Positions 11,051 through 22,661 of a stretch of DNA of 64,000 bases are shown one piece after another (within the stretch, counting starts at the first letter, position 1; each line of letters starts with the position of its first letter). The notes beneath the pieces are model-generated. The model saw only the letters and a list, made by a program, of their open reading frames with translations, did no database searches and had not been told where the DNA came from. Both the position numbers and the translations under genes were made by a program. The stretch is from Kitagawia praeruptora (Eukaryota; Streptophyta; Magnoliopsida; Apiales; Apiaceae), in NCBI GenBank assembly GCA_037693485.1, contig CM075351.1:65126001-65190000 (forward strand), read 5' to 3'.

Positions 11051-13493
11051 TACAATATTGATTTCATTAAACATATTCTTAAATACATATTTTTTAAATA
11101 AAAAAATATTTACTATGGAATCACAATTTTAATTTGAAATCAATCACTATATACTATTATATATTATAAATTAAATTTCACAATTAATCATTCATTAATC
11201 AACCACTCTAATATAAAGTCAATCACAATCATATTATACATGATTTTTATGATATATATTTTTCAATTATAATCAATATTAAATAATTATAATCTAACTT
11301 AACTAAAAATTTGAAAAAAATCAGATTTGAAATCAGATTTTAAATAACTTGGATAAAATCGATCGATACCTTCAAATTTTTAATTTTTTATAATCTCAAA
11401 AATATATTTATTATAATTTATTAATAAAATTAATTAATAAAAGCATATAAGCCAACACTACAAAATCGAATTTGAACAAATTTTAAATAGCTTGGATAAA
11501 ATTCATATCTTCAAAAACTTGATTTTTTAAAAGGTTCAAAAATATATTTATTCACAATTTGTTAATAAAATAATTAATAAATTCATATAAACGAATACTA
11601 CATATATTTTAGTTATTTTAATAATTATTAAATATGTGCTATAAAAGTATTATTATTGGTTGGTGAATAAATTACCAATCAAAAAATTAAAATTATTTTA
11701 GAGGCAATCAGAATTTACTTCTAAACTTTAAATCAATCAATCATATATAAAAATTTTATTATTTACCATGCTTTTTCTAATTTACTAATAGCGGTTAAAT
11801 TAAATTTAAATATAAAATATCTTGATTTAATAACTTCGCATGTCACATGGTTTTTAATTTTAACAAATTTCTACTGACCGTAAATATTATTTTCTATAAA
11901 TCCACACAACAGTATATTACATATGGTTATATATCTTTTAGTTATGAATTGTTTTTGAACATCCCTTATTATAATAAAGGATACCCCAATCTAACATGTA
12001 TTAGTTAACCAATTACAAGATTGTGAATTATTTTAAAATCAATCAGAATTTAATAAATTTAAATCAATTGAACTTAATGTAACATGTTTCTCTATTGGAT
12101 CTAGATTCTACGTTCAGCCAAAACTAAACTCAAATCAAGTTACACTCAATAACAATTAATTTTTATTTTTTCATATCAATTAACTAAACATAATAACTAC
12201 TGATTTTTATTTTAACGGTTAACTATAAACAATTTATATAAAATAAAATTCTTACAAACAAAAAAAAATATTATATCAATCTAAACATTATAGGAAATCT
12301 AATCCGCTTATTCCCTATTCCCCATCACACTTAGTCAACTTTGATAAACTAAGTGTATGCATCAATTCTTCTCATGGCTAAATCATATCAATTTCGATTA
12401 AAATACTACTTTATATCTTTTTATTATATGGCATTCTATACTTGGACAAATTATCTTTTATTTTGATTGTATATATGTATTATATGTGTCGTGTTTTAAT
12501 TGTCAAATAAATTTAACTAGAAAATGTTTCTGACAAAAAAAATAGAAAATTATTTAGGTTATTATCATCCCCAATCCGGATTCTCTCAGAGTTACTTCCC
12601 ATTAGAATATTTAGTAGACAAAATTCAATAATTCAGCGACTTACTAAAATGTAGGCATCAAGCCTTATCAAATTACACTGATTTGTTTACATTATTAGGT
12701 GTGTCTATAGATAAATGTTTTTTATAGTGTTGGGTTGTCAATATTATTCAGTGATTACTTAACAATTTTATTCAAAATACAATAATTATTTAATTTAAAA
12801 ATTTATTCATTAATACATGAATCTATTATATTTATAATAGATATTTTGATATCTCAAACTTTGAATTTGAAATCATAAGGTACAATTAAAATCATGAATT
12901 AAAAATTATTTACAATATAAAACTATTTACCACACTATTCCAAATACACATACAAAATTTAAGTTATGTAAAGTATGAAATAATTCAGTCATAAAAAAAG
13001 CTAATCAACCAATTGAAATGTTAGAATGAATTTTAAACCAATCATCTTTTAACATTTTAATCATGAAATTTTTTAACTATGCAATAACTAATGGAAAAAA
13101 TTTTGACTTTATATTTAAATTATTCAAAATATTAAATACAATCTTAAATAGTACTTTACATTATTTGGTGTATAAATTATGAAAAAAATAAAAAATATTA
13201 CAGAGTCAATGAAAATATTGTTAGTGAATAATCATAATTAATTGGTCAATTTAGCACAAATTTTCTTATAAAACAATATTTATTTATTGATAATTAATTC
13301 ATCAATAAAAGGACATATGTCATACACAAAAATAATCAAAACTGCAAAAATCATCAATAAAAGGACATAAAACATCTACAAAAACAATTAAAATTGAACA
13401 AACACATAGTAAATTATGGTACATCTTTAGCTTATGTCACTAATTTCCTTTATCCAATCATTGAATAGATCTTAAATTATGGTACATCTCTAG

Positions 13494-13834
13494 CCAGTGG
13501 CGGAACAAAAACATGAATCTAGGTGGGGCTCAAATAGCTTAGTGCCACCGGCGAAAAAATTTTTATGGATCCGACACTGTTTTCAATGACGGGAACATTT
13601 TCTGGATCCGACAATGTTGCCACTATAAATGTCTTATTTTTACTATTTGGACTATAAATGACTTATTTTTACTACTTGGACTACAGTTTTGATGTCAAGA
13701 AACAATCGAAAGAAAGCAGAGAGTGAGAGTGGGATGAGAGAGTTGAGCTTGTGACTTATTTTTACTATCTGGACTATAGTTTTGATGTCAAGAACAAAGC
13801 ACAATCAGGTCATCATCCGGGGCTAAAATAGAGA
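13494..13834. mobile_element. 341-bp insertion flanked by CTCTAG, family unknown
   Basis: CTCTAG occurs at 13488-13493 and 13835-13840. The outer sequences join to give the same string as the nearby copy at about 13407-13440 (AAATTATGGTACATCT then TAGCTTATGTCACTAA), so the intervening DNA is a recent insertion. It begins CCAGTGGCGG and contains a duplicated block (ACTTATTTTTACTA... with TTTTGATGTCAAGAA, about 13660 and 13750). No inverted termini are seen. Confidence 0.5.
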
Positions 13835-14753
13835 CTCTAGCTTATGTCACTAAATTATACAACCTTTTCGGGGAGATAATCTAACAATTTGTTATAAACA
13901 TGAGGAATATGTATATCTGATTTGTCATAACGTATTCAAACAATCGATCAAAACTGTGATTCTATACTATCCAAATCAATGAATTAATATAACAAAATCT
14001 AATATATGGGTAGACAAAATTCACGAACAAGATATTAGGCTATCAATAAAGAGAGACATTTAGTGAAAGCCAAAGTAAAATCAAGGAAAAGAAAATAAGG
14101 CTTATCATTTACAAGGAGTTAGTACAAAATCTAATATTTTGGTAGATAAAATCCACCAACGGGTAATGGGGTACTAGACTCTCAATGATATTTTTATTGA
14201 AAAATAATAAACATCAATATAAAAATTTTAAAAAAAACTTTAAAAATTGATATCAGCTCTAAACTTTAGTTAAGCATCTTTTGGGAAAGGTGGAGAGAGA
14301 GGGAGAGCAGCAGCTACGGTTTTTGTTATAAAAATTATTAATAATGATAAATAAAAAAGTTGATACACTTGAAATTATATATTGGTTTTAATAAAAGGGT
14401 GCCTTTTTAAATTTTGTATTCTTGAATTAAAGTAATAATATCAATTCCTATATCTTAACCTAAGAGTATCTATTGAATTTGTTTGGTTGGTTGGCTATAA
14501 TTTTTTTATATTAACAAAGCATAAAAAATGGCTTAGAAAACTAAATAACTACGTAGAAAGATTCTACACAAAGAGAGATATTTGTTAACGAGAAATAAGA
14601 TAAAATAAAAAAGAGGGTTTCATTTTGTTTGGAAGACTTTACACCATGCATGCTACTCTTAGTTTTATTTTGTAACATTTCAATGTTTTTCTAAGACATA
14701 TAATTATATATTTACATAACTTGGATACATAGTAATATTTCATATAATTGTTA

Positions 14754-15385
14754 CTCCCTCTGTCCCATCATATTATATACATTGGGGGACGGGGGTGTGA
14801 CACGCATTTTAAGGATATTTCCATAACTTTTTTTTGAATTTTTATTTTATATAAAATTAGGTATGTTAAATTTTTATACAAAAAAAAGAAAATTTTAAAA
14901 ATAAGTTATGGAAAAATACTGTATAAGAGCATCTCCAACCATGCAAACCCCTTAGTTAAAAATATGTTAAACATGCCATAAATAAAAAATTTAGAAATTG
15001 TGTAAAAAAAATTCATCTCCAACGGAACATTACGTACTGTTATCTAAAATTTTAGATAATCTGATTATATTGGCTATATTTGTCGAACCTCTAGAGACCT
15101 GTAACGAAACTCCACATCATCAATTACCATATTAAAATAATAAAATTCCATTTTTAACAACTTGAAATAATAATAACATACTATTTTTGAAATATAACTA
15201 ATCATTATAGCCAACTCCATTGGAGTACAACACCTTACAAGTTCAACAAATATCTTAGAGGTTCAGCAAATATTAATTTAGCCAATAATTTTTAGATGAC
15301 CCCATTGGAGATGCTCTAAGAGCCTTAAAATGCATGTGAGTCAAGTAGTGAAAAACAATTATAGAATATGGTGGGACGAAGAGAG
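14754..15385. mobile_element. Stowaway-like MITE, split by a second MITE
   Basis: The left end CTCCCTCTGTCCCA and the right end TGGGACGAAGAGAG are inverted, with TA on both flanks (14752-14753 and 15386-15387). A different MITE (14927-15316) occupies its middle. Without it the element is about 240 bp, typical for Stowaway. Confidence 0.82.
14927..15316. mobile_element. Tourist/PIF-Harbinger-like MITE nested in Stowaway
   Basis: The termini GAGCATCTCCAA and TTGGAGATGCTC are perfect inverted repeats. The flanking 3-bp duplication is TAA (14924-14926 and 15317-15319), as for PIF/Harbinger elements. It is non-coding and must be younger than the surrounding Stowaway element. Confidence 0.82.
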
Positions 15386-15699
15386 TATATTTTTTCTATT
15401 CGCGTATTTCATTTCAGATTTTAATAATTTTTAATTCATGATTTTAATTGTTACTTATGATTTTGAATTAAAAGTTTGAGATATCAAAACATCAATTATA
15501 AATATAATAAATTCATGTATTAGTGTATAAAATTTTAAATTAAATAATTATTGTATATAGAATAAATTGTTAAGTAATTTTATACTTACGTTAATTAACA
15601 TTTCAATAAAATTATATATTTTCTAAATAAAAATAATATATTTATATTAATTTATTAATACAATTTATCGATCGGTGCGTAGCACGGGTAGAACGCTAG

Positions 15700-16568
15700 T
15701 TAATGATAAAAATTAAGGAAAACTTATCTCAATTTGTCTCTTGTCGCCTGATTCAAATTCCAGATTTTCTCCGATTCTTGAACCCTCTTCTATTTTTAAT
15801 TTTTGCAGTTTCCGTATCTTTCTTTGTTCACACATTCCTTCCAAAAAATGCTTTAATGAGCTGATTCCCAATTTTCGGTTGCAACTTGCAAGCTTTAACA
15901 ATGATTATTGCACCGTAGACTTGTCACGGCAGATGCTTCAAATTAAACATCACATATCATATCCTTGAGCTGCTTCAACATTTTAATCAATCAATTCTAT
16001 TCTTTGAATTCTGGAACATTAAAATTACACCCATTTTCATAAAATATTAAACGGGCCATAAAAATAAAAATAAACAAATCAGAAAAAGATATAAATGGGA
16101 CTTAAAAGTCCAAACAGCATACACAGCACAATAAAAACATATCAAAATTATTATTATTTTTTTATAAATAATTTTATAGTTAACTTACGTAATTCTGTTA
16201 AAACATGACAATTATGATTTACCTATAAACAATTAGCTCATATCATATAATCACAAAATTGATACCTAAGACATATTTAGAACAAATAAAAATCAGGTGT
16301 CAAGTTTTTTGAAACTTACAATTATCAAATTTGAAAGAACTAATTAGCCCAATCATAAAACATGTTTTAAATGATACAATTAGAAGAGCTAATTAATATA
16401 TACAACCAAGACAATTTATATCAATAAATTATAATATGAGATAGTACACTAGGCACAAAATTAGGTCAAAGGAGGCATACATAATCATGGTAACAAGTTG
16501 ATTTACTATACTATTTGAGATAATATTTCCTAAAAGACATGCTTAAAAACTATCACTATTAATTAATA
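15700..16568. other. Unassigned AT-rich sequence
   Basis: No recognisable gene. Short overlapping open frames at 15713-15968 lie on both strands and have no domain signature. Confidence 0.4.
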
Positions 16569-17077
16569 CTAGATGATAACCCGTGCGAATCACGGGCATA
16601 GATTGAACACGAATCGAGATTAAAAAATTAATATTAATACATTATTTAATTATGTAGTTATAAAGAATCGAATCCGAGATAAAGTTAAAAAAATTAAAGT
16701 AAATAAATCTTTATAATTATGTCAGGAATTGAACCCCTTATAGGAAATCGAACACGCGATGAAATTAAATAATAAATCTTCTATAATTATGTAGTTGGAA
16801 AGAATCGAATCCCGAGTTAAGTGATAATCGTCAAATCCCTTAATCGAACCCCTTATAGGAAATCGAACATGGGGTGAAATTAAATTAAATAATAAATCTT
16901 GTATAATTATGTAGTTGTAAGGGATCGAACCCCGAGTTAAGTGATAACCAAATTTGGTTATGTAGTTGTAAGAGATCGAACCCCGAGTTAAGTGATAACC
17001 AAATTTGGTACTTTTGGTACTTTGGTACTATTATGTACCATTAAAACATGGTTTTGCACATTAATATAGAGTATAGA
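16569..17077 (-). mobile_element. Small non-autonomous Helitron with B-box-like repeats
   Basis: On the minus strand the 3' end is a perfect hairpin (CCCGTG / CACGGG) followed by TTATCATCTAG and T. The 5' end is A followed by TCTATACTCTATATTAA. At 509 bp it is too short to code. The interior is a tandem array with units containing TTATGTAGTTGTAAG and GATCGAACCCCGAGTTAAGT (16790-17005), plus variants with GAACCCCTTATAGGAAATCG (16733 and 16847). On the minus strand these read GGGGTTCGATCC, like a pol III B box. Confidence 0.72.
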
Positions 17078-18378
17078 TACAATATATTTTTGTATGACAA
17101 AAATATTTTTCAGGCATGACAGAAAGTAAATAGAATTACAAAGCGAAAAACTTATTTTTTTTATTAGTAACTTCTCGATTCTCAACATCGAGTCGCTATT
17201 CATATGCTTCCTTTTTTTTTTCCTGGTAATCTCATTGGCTTTCTCCGTTTGAATCTTTTACATGCTGTTTACCAATTTCTTGTCTAACATAAAATCTTGA
17301 CCTTCTATATTCATTTAAGCATATATAAGTAAAATATTCGTGAGATTTAAAATTTTAATATTTTTTAAAACGCATGCATAATATGTAAAAATATTTAGAA
17401 AATTATATACATCTTCCTATTAATATTAAAAAAGCATAAATTCTTATTTTATTCCAGAATACGTACTTTTCTTAAAACAATGTTTTCCATCTAAAATAAA
17501 AAATAAAAGAGTATTTTGTATAAATATTTCTTCATTATGCACTACGAATTTCCTTCTTTTAATTGAAGCATTTATCCACAAAACGAGCATAAGTACAAAT
17601 GAATTGTATCCACAACCTGCATTTGTTTTCCTTCAGCTAGGGCCGTCATATGTTAATTAGCTCCATCATTGTTTCCATGTTTATAGTTGAGACCACCACC
17701 ATGATCAGAACTCCATTGTTGACAAAGTGCCAGGGGTTTAACACTAATAAAGCACATCATTGATTATTGTAGTAGTCACCGTTAACTCATTCCCTGCAGC
17801 TCTTTCGTACAAATCGCATAAAGCCTCACCATTAAATTAAACAGAATAGAATATTTTGAACTCCCACCGAGACCTCGTCATGGTTCCATCCTGCCTCCAC
17901 GTTACTTCATGCTTTATAAACACATTCATGCACATACGAAGCTACCCGGAATCTACTTGCATCTAGCCCGTAGCACCCTGCGAGAAGCCAGGTTAATTGC
18001 TTCATCTGTCCTTGTTGACCTTCTCTGGTACTTACAGATCAACATTAGCGCCACAAAGTGCCAAGTACAAGACCTGCTATCTACTTCTGTTTGATAATGT
18101 CCTACATGCATATGCATCAGTTTCTTGTACAACCATATATATATACACAGCTAGTGATTTCTGTGTCTTCACCTCCAATTTACAATGTAAAATCATCCGT
18201 CCAGATTCCATACAAAAGTAGTGACAAATTCCATCATATATATACATGCTGTCTACACTTGATACCCACCCGTGTTTATGTTTGATTGTATATGGATTAT
18301 CGGGGAAAGTACCATCATCAAATATCCATAGATATTACTCCTAAACATGAAACATGTAACCCTAATGATCTGTTTATG
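17078..18378. other. Unassigned; possible gene-fragment at 17640-18290
   Basis: The left half is AT-rich and uninformative. From about 17640 to 18290 base composition becomes more balanced. The minus strand holds short meaningful-looking stretches, for instance GEALCDLYERAAGNELT (about 17835-17785) and ALCGANVDL just before a GTAAGT (about 18065-18035), the latter reminiscent of an ankyrin-type turn. I could not assemble exons, so a captured host-gene fragment is only a possibility. Confidence 0.25.
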
Positions 18379-18383
18379 CTACT

Positions 18384-18738
18384 TGAAGTAAAAAGTATCT
18401 CTAAATAAACTATGATATGATTTTATAGATTTCTGTAAATAGAAAATTAATAGGGTGAATTGGGGTTCCGGTAGAGAATGGAACAGGCTTCAAATCTCTC
18501 TGAATGAGTACCTCTTTCTTACGGAATATATCCACGATGTATAGGCTATTCTCTCACTACCTCCACCCCATATCGTAACTGCCTTAATAAATTTTCATCA
18601 ATATAATTAATGTACAAATATGTAACTCTAAATATAATTTACATAACTCATGTAATTATTATATTCATTACATTTAATAAAAACATTATTCATGTATTCA
18701 TTTCTAAATTGATTTGACAAATAAAGTCAAATACAACA
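18384..18738 (-). repeat. 3' LTR of the 3.7-kb element
   Basis: This 355-bp LTR differs from 21727-22081 at only a handful of positions in a by-eye alignment, which implies a fairly recent insertion. Confidence 0.88.
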
Positions 18739-19859
18739 TCTCCCACTTGACTATTTGTCAAATATTATTCATGACTCCCACATTTTTTGGAGTCTATATG
18801 TATTCTAAACCTTCCTCAGAATAACATACTATATTTAAGTCCATCAGACCAACATACTTGATAAATACTTTCACATAAATAACTTCTGTAAAAAAAATTC
18901 ATAATCTATAATTAAACATTGTCACTTTCAATTCTTGTAACACATTCATGTTTCTTACTTTCCCAACTTCGAATCCACCATAAATCAATAGGTCTTCCGA
19001 AGTTGAATTCTCATTATCTTATCACCTTCAAAAAAACTGCACCGTAACAACCAATAACTTCAGACACGTCTGCCTCATAACCAATTAGTGGTGCAATGTA
19101 CACTTCTTGTAATTCATTATCCTATTCACAACATATCACTAGGTTTATTAGGATTTCTTTCGTATCCATTCACTAGACCAATTAAATATGCTAAGTCAAG
19201 TCAATCGATTACACAACATCGAACCTCCGACTACTTGCGCATATGATACAACTAGTGATTTTCTTTCCGCATTAATCGTTTCCCCATTACCAATAGGGTT
19301 GGCCCAAGACTGCACTTTTGCATCCTTAAAAGATTAAGCATTTCACTAGGATACCTTTCTGGTTATTCACAATTAATATTCAAAATATTTAATTCCCTGA
19401 ACTTATCAGATTTCACTCATATTCTCAACTTTCCCACTAAGTCCCAACTTAGTTTTGTTGAGCATTCCTTTATTAATTTCCAATAACAATATATTAACAT
19501 AAACTGATAATAGTGTAAACAAACTCCCATTTTTCAAAATACAGACACAATTGTCTAATTTATTCTCGATAAAATATTCCCAATTTCTGCGTAAAACCTT
19601 TCGCAGTTGAACATACCTTCAATTTAAAAATAAATCCATCAGTTTTATCTTTCCCTTCCAAAAATTCATTTACAACCTATGAATTTTCTATATTAGGGTT
19701 GATCACACAACTTCCATATTGATTCTTCCATATGAACTCGGAATCGTCTTTAATGATTTCTCTCTAATAATTCAGATTCTCGCGATCTGATCGCTTCTAT
19801 ACAGGTAGTTGGATCATTAGGATCCCTTCACATCCATATATACCGAAAAATAATATAAT

Positions 19860-20870
19860 TCATTATTATATTCATAATAGTAATTCCCTACTCGAGTGGA
19901 ACTATTAATTTCTTAATTACAACCATATCTAATGGTTCAATACCAATATTCAGAACATGACCACAATATTCATTTTGATCTACTTCAACACATGCCTCAA
20001 TTTATAAACACACAACTTCCACTTTTATTTCAATTCCATGAAATAAAATTATTTCGATTTCTCGGTTCCCTTGCTACAAAAAAAACATATTTCACTATTA
20101 TATACATAATAGTTTTTCATCCACTCAATTGGATTTTTAAACATTTCTTATTCAATAAAATAATTCATTACCAATATTCAGATCCGACTCATTATTCTCG
20201 ATCGATATTGTTAAACAAATCATAAAGCACTCGTTTGAAAAAAATAATTAATTTTTGTGCTCTCCATTACGAGCGACAAAAACAACTATTTTCTCTGTAT
20301 CCTGAGCATTTCTGTTCAAATAAAAAATTCAATATATTTTCTGATGATAATTTCAAAATTATATTGATACCTTTTCTCGTTCTTATAGAAAACAACATAG
20401 TCTTATTTATTTGATTCCGGACACTTGTCCCAATTTTCTTATCTTTTCCGCTCTCTATTCTGAGAGCCACAAAATATTCTCAAACGCAATATCGTTTATT
20501 TCAACGATAAATTTCAAATTGTACTTAAACAATTTATTTCTTATTTTCTTGCTCCACTCAATATAATTGGAGTCATTCAATTTCTCAAAAATAATTTATT
20601 TCTTATTTTTTGACACGCAATTAATAGCGATCGAAACTTTATTTGTTTTTATATACTCTAATTCCGAGTATTACTAGAATTTTCTCTAGTACAATATAAT
20701 TTATTTATTTATTTTTAATAATAACTTTAAAATTATTTAAAATAATTTATTTCTCATTATTCGACTACACCAATAAATTGATGTTTCACTTGCTCTTTAT
20801 TCCGAGCAAGATTAAAATTTTCTTTTAATACAATACCATCTGTTTCAATGGCAAATTCTTGTTCTCGCAC
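19860..20870. repeat. Array of short stem-loops
   Basis: Stems differ in sequence but are alike in size, each 4-7 bp with a 6-8-nt loop. Examples: GCTCTC/GAGAGC (20450-20467), TATCGTT/AACGATA (20490-20509), ATACTC/GAGTAT (20653-20671), TACTAGA/TCTAGTA (20672-20691), CTTGCTC/GAGCAAG (20789-20810) and GCTC/GAGC (20259-20274). Several loops contain a TATTC, TTATTCC or TAATTCC-like core. A/T-rich spacers with AATAATTTATTTCTTATT separate them. Confidence 0.6.
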
Positions 20871-21713
20871 AATCCAATAACAAGCCATTTAATAAAATAG
20901 AATAACAAAACCAAGGCATGCGGGCAGGCAAGAACAGATAATCCATATTGATAAAAAAAATGCAAAAATAAATAAATTATATTCACACAATCCAAGCACA
21001 AACTATCACAACATAGAGAAGACACGAGAAAAAAAATTGGATAATACAACAAGGATTGAACACAAGCCTACAATCTGGAGATCAAAAAAAAAACACAGAG
21101 TACACAATAAAGCACAGACTGCAAGTCAAGCAACAACAAAAAAACTGGACACCGAAAATCCACAGAATGGGTGGCAAGAAGGTTGGTCACAAAAGACAAA
21201 AAAAAAAAATCCTAACGCATCCACTAACAACCAACATGATGGGGAAAAAGAAAAGATAAACCCATACATCCAGTCAAATTATCGAATCAGGGAAGGAATT
21301 TGTACAATGAATAAACAATATTAGAAGCAATAAATATAAGTGAACAAATTATTTCTTATGATAACAACTTTACAGTACCACTAAACCAAACCAGGTACAT
21401 GAAAAAAACTATTCACAAAATTATATAGATAACAAACACACGTAGACAAGATAGGACATGGCTATCAAAAATTATAAAACTCACATAACAAGAGTATAAG
21501 AACAACCAACAAGATTACCATTAATTAAAACAATATAAAGTGACTTCCCAAGAAGACGAAAAGGATATATATTGAACAGGCAAAACATAGGGGCACAAAC
21601 ACCGAGATCACAGCAAGCGTGGAAAAAAAATTGTAGAATCAAAACAACCCCAAACTAAATCATGGGAAAACCAGTAAACAAACCGATGGTCCACCGAAAA
21701 TAAAAAATCCTTC

Positions 21714-21725
21714 GCTCTGATACCA
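21714..21725 (-). other. Primer-binding site, initiator tRNA-Met type
   Basis: TGGTATCAGAGC on the minus strand lies one base from the LTR end. This is the standard plant retrotransposon primer site for initiator tRNA-Met. Confidence 0.85.
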
Positions 21726-21726
21726 A

Positions 21727-22081
21727 TGAAGTAAAAAGGATCTCTAAATAAACTATGATATGATTTTATAGATTTCTGTAAATAGAAAATTAATAGGGTG
21801 AATTGGGGTTCCGGTAGAGAATGGAACATGCTTCAAATCTCTCTCAATGAGTACCTCTTTCCTACGGAATATATCCACTATGTATAGGCTATTCTCTCAC
21901 TACCTCCACCCCATATCGTAACTGCCTTAATAAATTTTCATCTATATAATTAATGTACAAATATGTAACTCTAAATATAATTTACATAACTCATGTAATT
22001 ATTATATTCATTACATTTAATAAAAACATTATTCATGTATTCATTTCTAAATTAATTTGACAAATAAAGTCAAATACAACA
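21727..22081 (-). repeat. 5' LTR of the 3.7-kb element
   Basis: This is the partner of 18384-18738, with equal length and the same TGAAGT and ACAACA ends. Being the 5' LTR, it should hold the promoter, reading leftward. Confidence 0.88.
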
Positions 22082-22086
22082 CTACT

Positions 22087-22661
22087 CTAGGTTAAAAATA
22101 TCTAAAAACATATTTATTTAAACTTAACATAAAACTAATAGCTTAACACCTGATACAACTAATTGATATCAAATAATACATGTCAAACCGTAACATCATG
22201 ACATAGACATGACATAGACTTCGTTAAATATTTAATTTAATCAAGTTTATCCCCTAGACGTCTAGGGACATGCTGGTAAAACAATCAATCTAAACACATT
22301 TATTAAACAAGTCAAAACATAAAAAATTTAACAAGTTTACTGATCATATAACAAATTAATACATACGTAATCAATTAATAGTTATACGCATGCTCGAGAA
22401 CAATAAATAGAGTCAGTTAGCAAAATTTATAAATAAAATTATTAAAAGAAAGAAAAACTTATCTTTCGAATAACCCGATTTTGGATCTTCGAGGCGATCT
22501 CCGGTCACATCCTGCTGCATAGTAGTTGTTTTTAAGTAGTTGTTTTTAATTCCTCCTAGGATAATACCAAGGCCTTCATGTTATCCATGCCATCACCGTA
22601 AATCGTTTGTCGAAGCCCTATACTCGAACCTTTATCCTTTTTTTTAGTTCTAGCGCCAATT
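22087..22661 (-). other. 5' leader of the 16.7-kb element
   Basis: This is the remainder of the element's interior next to its 5' LTR. I see no ORF. AATTGGCGCTAGAA (22648-22661, minus strand) abuts the LTR at the primer-binding position. The T-run at 22638-22645 and a 19-bp tandem duplication (AGTAGTTGTTTTTA twice, about 22520-22555) are local features. Confidence 0.5.

Larger units (their letters stand above)
10037..15699 (+). mobile_element. Helitron-derived composite region
   Basis: The right edge looks like a worn Helitron 3' end: CGGTGCGTAGCACGGG, then CTAG (15696-15699) and T. Two strings resembling a related 5' end occur at about 10037 (TCCTTTATTATAATA) and 11960 (TCCCTTATTATAATAAAGG). 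Blocks containing TTAGTTAACCAAT and CAATCAGA recur at about 10073, 12001 and 13015 in diverged form. I read this as overlapping non-autonomous Helitron copies later hit by MITEs. The true left boundary is uncertain and no Rep/helicase ORF is present. Confidence 0.45.
18384..22081 (-). mobile_element. 3.7-kb non-autonomous copia-like LTR element
   Basis: Two 355-bp LTRs (18384-18738 and 21727-22081), each TGAAGT...ACAACA, are flanked by the perfect 5-bp duplication CTACT (18379-18383 and 22082-22086). On the minus strand a primer-binding site for initiator tRNA-Met (TGGTATCAGAGC) follows the right LTR and a polypurine tract (GTGGGAGA) precedes the left one. The 3.0-kb interior has no gag-pol I can recognise. 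Its composition is skewed: 18.7-20.9 kb is poor in G on the plus strand, and 20.9-21.7 kb is rich in A. It carries an array of short hairpins. It must be mobilised in trans, if at all. Confidence 0.88.

Noticed and set aside
17640..18290. Ankyrin-type host gene on the minus strand
   Set aside because: Only a few suggestive residues and one GTAAGT were seen. No continuous exon set could be built, so it is kept only as a weak possibility.
20825..21829. Several 60-95-codon frames in the copia-like interior
   Set aside because: They lie in skewed low-complexity DNA on both strands and match no gag-pol motif.
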